NCBI GenBank assembly: GCA_026119855.1
Contig: JAOWBW010000181.1
Location: 1,178,001-1,242,000, forward strand
Source: Campanula takesimana
Taxonomy: Eukaryota; Streptophyta; Magnoliopsida; Asterales; Campanulaceae
DNA: 64,000 bases
Direction: 5' to 3'
In this document: positions 33,967-43,349 of the stretch, one piece after another
Layout of the letters: every line of letters starts with the position of its first letter
Numbering within the stretch: position 1 is the stretch's first letter
Translations under genes and position numbers: made by a program
Notes under the pieces: model-generated
What the model was told of the DNA's origin: nothing
What the model saw: the letters and a program-made list of their open reading frames with translations, nothing else
The model's database searches: none

Positions 33967-36900
33967 TTGGAACTTTGTCATTCCACTCAACACAGGCAGA
34001 ATTCAAACGGAGTAGGAGAGCCCGTCGTATTGCCGCAGAGACCGAGCAGATAGACATCGTGATTGATTCACTGCACGACAGAGAAATAAGGGACATCCGC
34101 CCCAATGATGCTCTGGAAGATGTAGTCATAAACCCCGCTTACCCCGAACAAACGGTCAAGGTCGGGTTGGAAATCCCCACAGAAGAAAGGAAGATTCTGA
34201 TCGAGTTGCTGCGAAAAAGCTTGGATGTATTTGCCTGGACCGTCGAAGATATGAAGGGGATAAGCAGAGAGGTCATTGAGCATGAACTGAATGTCGATCC
34301 CACATTTACCCGGGTCCTCCAGAAAGAAAGATACTTTTCACCGGAGAAGAAAGCGGCGATCAAAATCGAGGTAGATAAGCTGCTGAAAGCCGGAATCATA
34401 AGCCCGATCAAATATCCGAGGTGGTTAGCCAACGTCGTCATGGTAACCAAAGCAAATGGAAAGTGGAGGATGTGCGTGGATTTCACCGATTTGAACAAGG
34501 CTTGCCCTAAGGATTGTTACCCTCTTCCCCGGATCGATCAATTAGTAGACTCTATTGCCGGGCATAGGGTGTTGAGCTTTATAGACGCGTACTCGGGCTA
34601 CCATCAGATCAAAATGAAGGAGGATGACGTCCCATCATGCGCTTTCTATGCCGCGGGCAAAACCTACACGTTTAACAACATGCCGTTTGGCCTCAAGAAT
34701 GCGGGCGGTACGTATCAAAGGATGGTAGGAATCTTCCTTGACGATCAATTAGGCCGGAACCTGGAGGCTTACATCGACGATATGGTTATCAAGACCAAGG
34801 AAACCTCTCACGACATTGATGTGGCAGAAACCTTCACCAACCTCCGGGAAAATAACATGAAGCTTAATCCCTCCAAGTGCGCTTTCGGAGTAAAGGCAGG
34901 AAAATTTTTGGGTTTCATGGTGAACCAAAGAGGGATTGAAGCAAACCCCGAGAAAATCATGGCATTGATAAGCATGCAGCCCCCCAGATGCGTTAAGGAG
35001 GTGCAGAAGCTTAATGGCCGCATTACGGCTTTGGGAAGATTCATTGCCAAGTCAGCCGAAAAGTGCCTGCCCTTCTTCAAGACTTTAAAAGGAGGAGGAG
35101 AGAAGGGCTTTGAGTGGAACGAGGATTGCCAGGGCGCTTTTGAGCAAATAAAAGCTTACCTGGGAAAACCGCCGCTGTTGAGCAGCCCAGTGTTTGGGGA
35201 GGAACTCTATGTTTTCTTGGCCGCAACAGATCACGCAGTGGCCGCGGTTTTGGTAAGGGAAGAGGGCAAACTTCAGAAACCCGTGTATTATGTCTCCAAG
35301 GCACTATCTGCTGTGGAAGGCCGCTATCTAAACATTGAAAAGCTAGCCTTCGCCTTGCTCGTGGCCGCTCGGAAGTTGCGGGCATACTTCATCGCCCACC
35401 CAATCACGGTTTATTCAGACACCCCGCTGAAGAAGATACTTCATAAGCCCGAATCCTCGGGGAGAATGCTATCGTGGTCCATAGAGCTGACTGAATTCCA
35501 GATTACCTACTCCCCGCGGAAGACCATCAAGGCACAGGCACTGGTGGACTTTGTGGCAGAGACCACATTTGAAACAAAGGAGAGCGAGCCGGACAAAACC
35601 CAACCCGCAAACACAAAGAAAAGGAGAGGCGAGAAGGCAATAGTTGCTGGGGAGAGACCGGAAAATTGCTGGTCGTTAAGTGTGGATGGATCCGCGGGAA
35701 AGACTGTCAGCGGCGCCGGAATACTCTTGACCGCCCCGGAGGGTCAAAGATTCAAGCGAGCCTTGAGATTTAAGTTCGCGGTCTCAAACAATCAGGCCGA
35801 GTACGAGGCATTGATAGCGGGTTTGGAATTAGCCCGGGACATGAAAGTATCGAAGCTGGTCGTGAAGAGCGACTCACAACTAGTGATAAACCAGGTGAAA
35901 AGGGAATACGAAACAAATCACCCGGTGTTGGTCAAATACAAGGAGCTCGCGACAAACTTGTTAAAGGAATTCGAGTACCACGAGCTGAACCAAGTTAACC
36001 GGGCTGAAAATTCCGAGGCGGACTTGCTTTCCAGGATCACAAACGAGGACATTGCCAAGCTTAGTGTGGACTGCTGGATAGAGTTCACAGAGAGCCCAGC
36101 CATTGACAGGATAGAGATCCACCAAATTGGAGATTCGGAAAAAGATTGGGTTGACGAGATCAGGGAATATATCGAGCAGCAAACCCTCCCCAACGACCCT
36201 AACCAGGCAAGGGTCTTGATGAAACAGGCTGCTAGATACACGATCATTGATGGCGTGCTCTATCGGAGATCCTTCACCAAACCGCTGCTGAGGTGTGTCA
36301 AGTCCGAAACAGTCACCAACTTATTATACGAAGTTCACGAAGGCGTGTGTGGAGGGCATCCAGGAGCCCGGACACTATCCGATAAAATCAGATTCCTCGG
36401 GTATTATTGGTCGACAATGAAAAGAGATGCGGAAGACTACGTCTGCAAATGCGATCAGTGCCAGAGGTTCGCCAACATACCAAGGCAGCCGTCCACCGAG
36501 CAGAGTTTGGTAGTCCCAACTTGGCCATTTGATATGTGGGGGATTGATTTGATTGAGCCTTATCCCAAAGCGCCCGGGGGAGCGCAAATGGTAGTGGTTG
36601 CAGTGGACTATTTCACAAAATGGGTTGAGGCAAAAGCACTGACCAGTACTACGGAAGCAAGTATTATCAAGTTCGTCTACGATCACATATTCTGTCGGTT
36701 TGGTCTACCGCGGGCTATTGTCTCCGATCACGGACCCCAATTTCAAAGCAAGTTTACGGCGGAGTGCAAGAGACTCAACGTGGAACATCGACGATCCTCA
36801 GTCACAAGACCGCAGGGAAATGGACAGGCCGAGGCCGCGAACAAGTTACTCATGACCGCTTTGCACAAAAGATTGAAGGGAAGGAGTGGTCGCTGGGTGG

Positions 36901-37379
36901 AAGAGCTCAGTACTGCTCTATGGGTTGTCCGAACCACGACAAGGAACTCAACGGGAGAAACCCCTTTTTCCCTGACATATGGATCAGAGGCGGTCGCACC
37001 TGTGGAAGTAGCCTTACCTACCTATAGGGTCGCCCAATTTAATGAAGCAGAGAACGAGGGAGCCCGCAGAAAAGACTTAGACTCTACCGAAGAAAAACGG
37101 TTAGAAGCGCGGGCAAAGATGGTCAATTACAAGCAGAAGGCCAAAATTCATCATGACAAAAGGGTGAACAAGAGATCGTTTGCCGTGGGAGACTGGGTTC
37201 TGAGGAAAGTTGAAGTCACAGGGAGGCAGCCCGGATACAACAAGCTTTCGCCCAACTGGGAAGGCCCTTATCAGATTGCCCGCGTGATCAAAGAGGGAAC
37301 CTACAGGCTTCTAACGACAGAAGGAAAAGACTTGAAAAACGCCTGGCATAGTGATCATCTGAAGAAGTATTACCCTTAG
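33825..37379 (+). CDS. pol: RT-RNase H-integrase polyprotein of the Tat element
   Basis: A 1184-residue open frame. The reverse transcriptase carries NMPFGLKNAGGTYQRM and the catalytic YIDDMV at about residue 316. A first RNase H follows (KPVYYVSKALS and a TVYSDTPLKKIL segment). A second, archaeal-type RNase H is at about 620-760 (WSLSVDGSAG, NNQAEYEALIAGLELA, VKSDSQLVI), the hallmark of the Tat lineage. The integrase has an HHCC finger (HEGVCGGHPG to CKCDQC, about 830-880) and the DDE residues in GIDLIEP, SDHGPQF and GQAEAAN. The C-terminal GDWVLRK and NWEGPYQI segments are normal. The first Met is probably not the true start, because the protein is likely made as an extension of Gag-protease. 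All catalytic residues are present. Confidence 0.95.
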   Translation: MHRKQARAFSQNNREENKGERDGDKIGEPEGGKKVKTNSNRTEDAAMIGTLSFHSTQAEFKRSRRARRIAAETEQIDIVIDSLHDREIRDIRPNDALEDVVINPAYPEQTVKVGLEIPTEERKILIELLRKSLDVFAWTVEDMKGISREVIEHELNVDPTFTRVLQKERYFSPEKKAAIKIEVDKLLKAGIISPIKYPRWLANVVMVTKANGKWRMCVDFTDLNKACPKDCYPLPRIDQLVDSIAGHRVLSFIDAYSGYHQIKMKEDDVPSCAFYAAGKTYTFNNMPFGLKNAGGTYQRMVGIFLDDQLGRNLEAYIDDMVIKTKETSHDIDVAETFTNLRENNMKLNPSKCAFGVKAGKFLGFMVNQRGIEANPEKIMALISMQPPRCVKEVQKLNGRITALGRFIAKSAEKCLPFFKTLKGGGEKGFEWNEDCQGAFEQIKAYLGKPPLLSSPVFGEELYVFLAATDHAVAAVLVREEGKLQKPVYYVSKALSAVEGRYLNIEKLAFALLVAARKLRAYFIAHPITVYSDTPLKKILHKPESSGRMLSWSIELTEFQITYSPRKTIKAQALVDFVAETTFETKESEPDKTQPANTKKRRGEKAIVAGERPENCWSLSVDGSAGKTVSGAGILLTAPEGQRFKRALRFKFAVSNNQAEYEALIAGLELARDMKVSKLVVKSDSQLVINQVKREYETNHPVLVKYKELATNLLKEFEYHELNQVNRAENSEADLLSRITNEDIAKLSVDCWIEFTESPAIDRIEIHQIGDSEKDWVDEIREYIEQQTLPNDPNQARVLMKQAARYTIIDGVLYRRSFTKPLLRCVKSETVTNLLYEVHEGVCGGHPGARTLSDKIRFLGYYWSTMKRDAEDYVCKCDQCQRFANIPRQPSTEQSLVVPTWPFDMWGIDLIEPYPKAPGGAQMVVVAVDYFTKWVEAKALTSTTEASIIKFVYDHIFCRFGLPRAIVSDHGPQFQSKFTAECKRLNVEHRRSSVTRPQGNGQAEAANKLLMTALHKRLKGRSGRWVEELSTALWVVRTTTRNSTGETPFSLTYGSEAVAPVEVALPTYRVAQFNEAENEGARRKDLDSTEEKRLEARAKMVNYKQKAKIHHDKRVNKRSFAVGDWVLRKVEVTGRQPGYNKLSPNWEGPYQIARVIKEGTYRLLTTEGKDLKNAWHSDHLKKYYP

Positions 37380-37607
37380 AAGACAGAATTGTAGACCTTG
37401 AAATCTTTTCGCAACCAATAGCAGTTAGAAATTGTGGAATTACTCATGTATTGTAACGAAATCGCAATGTAATATGTTCAAGTAAGTAAATAATACTGCT
37501 ATTGTTCTATGGAATTACTCAAGTATGTTCATTCTCCAAGTGCGGTCATGTGCTCTCGAGCTAGACCGTATGCCCGCGATGCGGATGCCGTTTGCAAGTC
37601 CACGAAC

Positions 37608-38455
37608 GATGCGCGGTCATACGCCCTCGGGCTAGACCGCAGGGCCCATGTCTTACGCCCTTGAGCTAGACTAAAGTGGGAGAATGAATTCCTTGGTGTG
37701 ATTATTTCCTTGTGAAATTCCTAAGACCCAAGATGCGCGGTTATACGCCCTCGAGCCAAACCGCAGGGCCCATGTCTTACGCCCTTGAGCTAGACTAAAG
37801 TGGGAGTGAATTCCTTGGTGGGATTATTTCCTTGTGAAATTCCTAAGACCCAAGATGCGCGGTCATACGCCCTCGAGCTAGATCGCAGGGCCCATGTCTT
37901 ACGCCCTTGAGCTGGACTTAAGTGGGAGAACAAATTCCTTGGTAAAAATATTTCCTTGTGAAATATACCTAAACCCAAGATGCGCGGTCATACGCCCTCG
38001 AGCCAAACCGCAGGGCCCATGTCTTACGCCCTTGAGCTAGACTAAAGTGGGAGTGAATTCCTTGGTGGGATTATTTCCTTGTGAAATTCCTAAGACCTAA
38101 GATGCGCGGTCATACGCCCTCGAGCCAAACCGCAGGGCCCATGTCTTACGCCCTTGAGCTAGACTAAAGTGGGAGTGAATTCCTTGGTGGGATTATTTCC
38201 TTGTGAAATTCCTAAGACCCAAGATCCGCGGTCATACGCCCTCGAGCTAGATCGCAGGGCCCATGTCTTACGCCCTTGAGCTGGACTTAAGTGGGAGAAC
38301 AAATTCCTTGGTAAAAATATTTCCTTGTGAAATATACCTAAACCCAAGATGCGCGGTCATACGCCCTCGAGCTAGACCGCAAGGCCCATGTCATACGCCC
38401 TCGAGCTAGACTAAAGTGGGAGAAGGTGCGGCCATACGCTCTCGAGCTAGATCGC
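37608..38455 (+). repeat. Higher-order tandem array 3' of pol
   Basis: About seven copies of a unit starting AGATGCGCGGTCATACGCCC. Unit starts at 37731, 37853, 37979, 38100, 38222 and 38348 give spacings of 122, 126, 121, 122 and 126 bp, so three unit types recur as a 369-bp higher-order repeat. Each unit contains CTCGAGC[TC]A[GA]A and GGGCCCATGTCTTACGCCCT. Confidence 0.95.
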
Positions 38456-38661
38456 GTGCACGGAAACAAAGATAGTTCATACAAGAGCAAACTTTCTAAG
38501 CTATGTAATAAAAAAAGCGATAGCAAAAGAGCACGCAAGAGAGGAAATCAATAGCAAAGCTAGAAACAAATATACTTATACAAACGGAAAAATTACTTGT
38601 TCGAAAATGTCCGGACCTACACTATTACAAAAATTCCCCAGGATGCAACCCGGTCTGATCT

Positions 38662-41527
38662 TCAAGAGGCCGGGGGAGGAGCATTCTCCATCTCTGGAAC
38701 AGAGGCAGAGGCATCAGTGTCAGGTACAGATCCAGTCTGATCCTGAGAAGCATCAGCAAGAGCGGAGGCATAAGGAGAGTAAGGAAGAACCATACCATCA
38801 ATGTACGGGCCGCCGTGGCCGAAAGTCCTCTCCAAAGCTGCGACCAGAGGCAAAGTTCCCGCGGCAGAATATCTGAATCCATCAATAGTGGAAAGAAGAT
38901 CTTGGACAGTGACCGGAGCGACGGGAGGGAGAGCTGATTTGACAGACTCGGGAAGCTCGGAGAGTTGGTCCATGGTAAAGGACACTAGAGCATGGCCAGC
39001 GAAGCATTGAGGGTCTGAGGCCGTAATGGAGCAAAGGATCGCAATCTCTTGCGTAGTGTATTTACCCGTAGCTGCCAGGTTACGACCTACTGTATGGAGA
39101 GCTGAGTTATATTGCTCCATGCTTGCCTCCTCCACCTTCTCCCTATAAGCATCAGACGCCTCAAACTCGGCCACGGCTTTCCCTCGCTCTTCTTTCAGAA
39201 CGAGTTCCCGATCTTTCTCAAACCGCATGGCATCCAAAACCTTGCCATCCAGTTCGTCAACTTTTTCAGATAAGCTCCTGTTCTTCTCCCTCTCCTCCTC
39301 CAACCGCTTGTCAGCCTCGGCCAGGCGAGCTTCGAGTCGTTGCTTCTCAGACTCAACACTTGCTTTTTCAGCTTCAGCTCGATCTTTGGCCTCACGAGCT
39401 GCGTCGAGATCGTTGCTCAATTTAGAATTCTCCTTGACCGCAGTCATCAGCTCGGCATCTTTATTTTTCAGCTCCTCTCCCGAGCCCTCCAAGACCTTGG
39501 ACAAGCGGGCAATCTCATCCTTCGCCTCCGCCAATTTCTTACCCCTCGCCGCGGCCAAAGCAACTTCAGCTTCATACTGAGACCGCATATATAGCAGGTC
39601 ATTGCTAACCTGTTTTAAAAGCGGGATGAGGAATCAGAGGGCCAAAGGATCGATATGTAAAAAGAAAGAGCACGTCGGTTTAAACAAGGAAAATGAGACT
39701 AACCTCAGCCATGGCCAAGCCCGCGTGACCCAGGGCGGTCAGAAAGTTGGTCTTGGACAGCACCTTCTGTTGATAGTCCGGGAAGTTCATACGGTGCAGA
39801 AGCCCATCGCCAACATAAGAATTGAAGCCGCGGCGGCTATGAAGATCAACCCCATATACCTCAGGGGCCTCAGCTACCTTCTTCCCAAACTCGTTAGCTC
39901 GGTCCTTATCTTCAATTAACTCTACGGGGAAGCGCTCCGAGCATAAAGTCCCTTTGGCGGGGGAAGATACGGTAAAACCGCGAGAAGGAGACTCCAGACG
40001 GGGCTGTTTATTTTTTAAAGGCAAGGGGTCAGCGATCGGACTCGGACCCCTTTTCTTCGTAGCCTCGGGCACCGTTCTGCCTGCATCATGCGAGAGAGTG
40101 GGAGACCCCGAGCCCGTCAAATCTTTTCCCCGTCCGCTCCCGCGGGGCCGTAGAGGAAGCTCGCCCGTCGTCGGGACAACTGCAACAACCTTTTTAGACT
40201 TGTCCAAAAGATCCGTGATCGGCAGCTTTCTCCCTGGGGCCTCGGCCTTCTGTATTTCGGCCTGCCTCTGTTGCTTCGCCTCAGCCTCCCGCTGCTTCGC
40301 GGCCAATCTCAAAGCGTTAATATTCTTGGGAGGCATGGTATCAGTGGGATCTGCGGGCAAAAGCAACAATCAGTCAGATATACACGAATAAACTAACAGG
40401 TAAGAAATTCCAGTTGATTAAGTATGAAAAAGACCAGTCAAGCCCGGATCCGGGCATTGTTCACCCAATCGGCAAGCAGGGCACTCATGGGCGAAGGCAA
40501 AATCCTGGTGAACCTTCCAGCAAGGATCCCGCCACATAGGAGCTATGTTAACCCTGCTCTCAAAATCAGGATTTCGGCATGGGGTCACCCCGGCATAAGC
40601 CAAAAGACTCTCATTGTTGATGATGGCTTGAACGTCGAAAACTTGTTCAACCACGACCACGGTCTGGTCCTCTAAAGTAACTGATTTCGTGTGCCGGGCG
40701 AGATAATCCTGCATGGCGGACGCAAGCTCGATACCCCCATCTGAGCTAGGATAATCCTTGGAAGATATTGACAACGGGGAAGTATTATCAGGCATAGAAA
40801 AAGGCCACCCGAGTCGATTCTGAATCACCAGAGGATATCTCTGCCACTGATCGAATTTGTTAGAAGCCGCATAAAAGATTTTTTTCGACCTAGGTTTCGT
40901 TTTCAAGCTCAAACTGCTCGCGGTGACCTGATGGGTGAAGAAAACGTACAAGGCGGACAAGGAGGGTTCATAGCCCAGTACCCTACTTACGACAATAAAA
41001 GACACCAGATAACGAATTGCGTTGGGGGTCAAGTCCATTGGGAGACACTTCGAAAACTCCAGGAATTCGCAAATGAACGGGTCCAAGTGAAGCCGGAGGC
41101 CATTCTCAAATTGAACGGGATAAAACACACAAGCGATATTATCTGCCCGGACGCGGGCAGGACCAGTCAAATTGCTTCCTGAAGGAGAGGTATAATCATC
41201 AAGACCGCCGACAAGATAGATTTTGCGATCGATGTGATACACAGTTAGAAACTCATCATCGGACTCCTGCTCTTCCACCATGCCCGCTCCAGAGCTGGAG
41301 GCTCCAGCCTGGCTCGCAATCCTATCGTCGGGCCCCTCGGGGAAGGAAGCCAAAATTTGAACAGGGGAGCGGACGCGTTTGACCATACGCGAGGTATCTG
41401 GGGCCATTCTCTCTAAATCCCCCCGGGGGTCAGAAGGTGTCTCAGATGACTCAGACTCATCAACTAGCCCGTGAGCCACGATCGCTCCAACCTCAGCCTC
41501 AAGAGCGGGTTCACCATCAACCCTCAT
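38662..41527 (-). CDS. Antisense spliced gene of the Tat element (gypsy-type transposon protein)
   Basis: Three minus-strand exons, 41527-40435, 40350-39704 and 39609-38662, join through GT-AG introns of 84 and 94 bp to exactly 896 codons (895 aa). Residues about 140-260 (ENGLRLHLDPFICEFLEF, LTPNAIRYLVSFIVVSRVLG) look like the plant 'putative gypsy type transposon' family (Transposase_28-like). The middle is basic and low-complexity. Residues about 588-735 form a long coiled coil (KLAEAKDEIARLSKVLEGSG and onward). Antisense genes at this place are known in Tat elements such as Grande; their function is unknown. The start lies about 280 bp from the 3' LTR, so its promoter is probably in that gap or in the LTR read backwards. 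Confidence 0.85.
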
Positions 41528-41809
41528 TTCTTGATCGGAAGCTTACGCACTGCTCGTGACCTCAATAACACAAGGGGCCCACCTGTCCTTTCGTCAACCA
41601 CTATTCTAAGACTCCCGTCCCATTGCAACCCATGCCCGCATTTATTGCGATTTGCCCGAATCGAGCTTAGGGAGTATAACTCCTCGCGCCGCACATGAAT
41701 GAGCTGACCCTCGGAGTTAGGGGCCACTGATGAGACCGAGCCTTCTAGGCCGGATATTCTACGGTCCAAATCAATGCGACCTAATGCGCCCGAACCGGAC
41801 CTGAACTCT

Positions 41810-42361
41810 TGGGGCCGAACCGGCGAGGAACGCGGGCAAGTAAGCCCGAGGGGACCGATATCCCTGATATATATGCCCGAGATGACTCTGCCTCCCGCTA
41901 TCCTGAGGAGCCCGTAGTGCCCAGCTGGCACAAACGTACACGAGACGTAACCTATCCGTACCTGACACACCATAACGGTTGGTGATGGAATCATGCTTCC
42001 CTGACAAACACGCCACCTTCCCAGCCACTCTCCTGACCGATCCACTGGGGACTCGCCACGTGTCCCCCCAGTACCAGGGTGGTTAGTACCTTGTGCAGGT
42101 TTCTTTATCTTGGTCATATATATACTTCTTTCCACTCCCATGAGCAAGGTATGTGCTCTATCCAACTCACACACACAAGATCCTCATTGATCTTCTTCTT
42201 AGGTTTTCCTCAGAGATCTTACTCTCACACCCGAGGGCCGAAGCCGGATTCAAACCCCGGCTCTGGTCTTAACGGTGTTCTTGTCTGTGTTGTGATCAGG
42301 ATCAAGAGACAGCAAACCGGAGATCTAGTCTCCATGACCCCAGAAATCTAGGGCGTCATCA
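41810..42361 (+). repeat. 3' LTR of the Tat element
   Basis: Same length as the 5' LTR, with about four substitutions (for example GATATCC against GATCTCC and CCCCGGCTC against CCCCGACTC). Confidence 0.95.
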
Positions 42362-42665
42362 GAAAATAGTGTGTAGGGTGAAAAAAAAATGTGTCGGAAA
42401 GTCCCAAAACATTTAGTATTACAACTCTTGTATTTATAGGAAGTAGGGAATCATGTTTGGATATGGGAAGTAATAATGGGTTTTCTTAATACAAAAAAGT
42501 TGCAATATTGACCAAAAATATGAAGAATATTCTAAAAATCAGTCAAAATCTATGGTTTTTTAGCCCTAAAATTAGGGCAAATATCAACCTACCACTTAAA
42601 AAAAAGAGTGAGTCTTAGGAAAAACTTTTCCTTAAGCAAAGAAAAAACGTGTTTTTCAAAAACAC
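42362..42665. repeat. Right copy of the 304-bp repeat flanking the Tat element
   Basis: Starts immediately after the 3' LTR at GAAAATAGTG and runs to CAAAAACAC. It then continues into CTGGCATTATTATTC, unlike the left copy, which continues GTT and then the LTR. Confidence 0.9.
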
Positions 42666-43125
42666 TGGCATTATTATTCAAAAACAAAGGGTGACATTTT
42701 CGTAAATACTGGCAACCATGATAAATGTCCAGTGCTAATATTAGAAATAGCTAGTGATTTCATACTGGCGTTTTATAAACATGAAATTGACACTTTTCTT
42801 AAGTGCCAGTGGTAATATTAAAAATTGCCAGTGAGTACACTGGCACTTTTTTACATTGATACTGGCACTTATTAAAAGTGTCAGTGGTAGTGTTAATAAG
42901 TGCCAGCCATTACACTGGCACTTTTTAACATTGATACTGGCACTTATTAAAAACTGCCAGTGTTAGTGTTAATAAGTGCCAGTGTACATGTGCTGGCACT
43001 TTTTTACACTATCGCTGGCACTTCCGATCAACGCCAAACAACTTCCCGTTAATTACAAAAATGCCATCGCGCCAAACTTAAAAACACGTTTTACGCTTGC
43101 TTAAGGAAAAAGCCATTTTTCCCAG
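42609..43125. mobile_element. Foldback-type element with CTGGCAC repeats
   Basis: CTTTTCCTTAAGCAAAGAAA with ACGTGTTTTT on the left is matched by AAAAACACGTTTTACGCTTG with CTTAAGGAAAAAGC on the right, giving imperfect inverted ends of about 40 bp. The interior is built from inverted repeats of CTGGCACTTATTAAAA and TTAATAAGTGCCAG. No coding frame or clear target duplication was found. Confidence 0.6.
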
Positions 43126-43349
43126 TTTTTCACTAAAAAAAAAAAAAAAGAAGGGGTATCGGCATATTTATATACTCCAATGCGCTTTCCTTTTTAGGAT
43201 TGATTTTGTCAATCTCATTTTTCATGTTATCATTTTTATTCAAATTAAATGACTATTTTGAACAGTTGTAACATATCATTCATTTCAAGGCACCCCGCCT
43301 ATTACAAGTTCCTATGGAGTTTCAAATACCAGTAAGCCAGAAGGCCATC
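43126..43349. other. AT-rich spacer
   Basis: A short A-run and AT-rich sequence without recognisable features. Confidence 0.4.

Larger units (their letters stand above)
30938..42361 (+). mobile_element. Nearly intact Ty3-type (Tat lineage) LTR retrotransposon
   Basis: Two 552-bp LTRs (30938-31489 and 41810-42361), both TG...CA, differ at about four positions, so the insertion is recent. The order is LTR, primer site, gag-protease, RT-RNase H-second RNase H-integrase, tandem array, antisense gene, LTR. The duplicated RNase H, long 3' region and antisense frame place it in the Tat/Grande/Ogre group. There is no normal 5-bp target duplication (ACGTT against GAAAA); a 304-bp direct repeat flanks it instead. 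No purine-rich tract is evident immediately before the 3' LTR (GACCTGAACTCT). Confidence 0.95.

Noticed and set aside
33020..36937. Several minus-strand frames of 60-126 codons under gag and pol
   Set aside because: Shadow frames of the strongly supported sense polyproteins.
37790..38538. Minus-strand frames repeating GIFHKEIFLPRNLFSHL
   Set aside because: Identical frames 369 bp apart simply reflect the tandem array.
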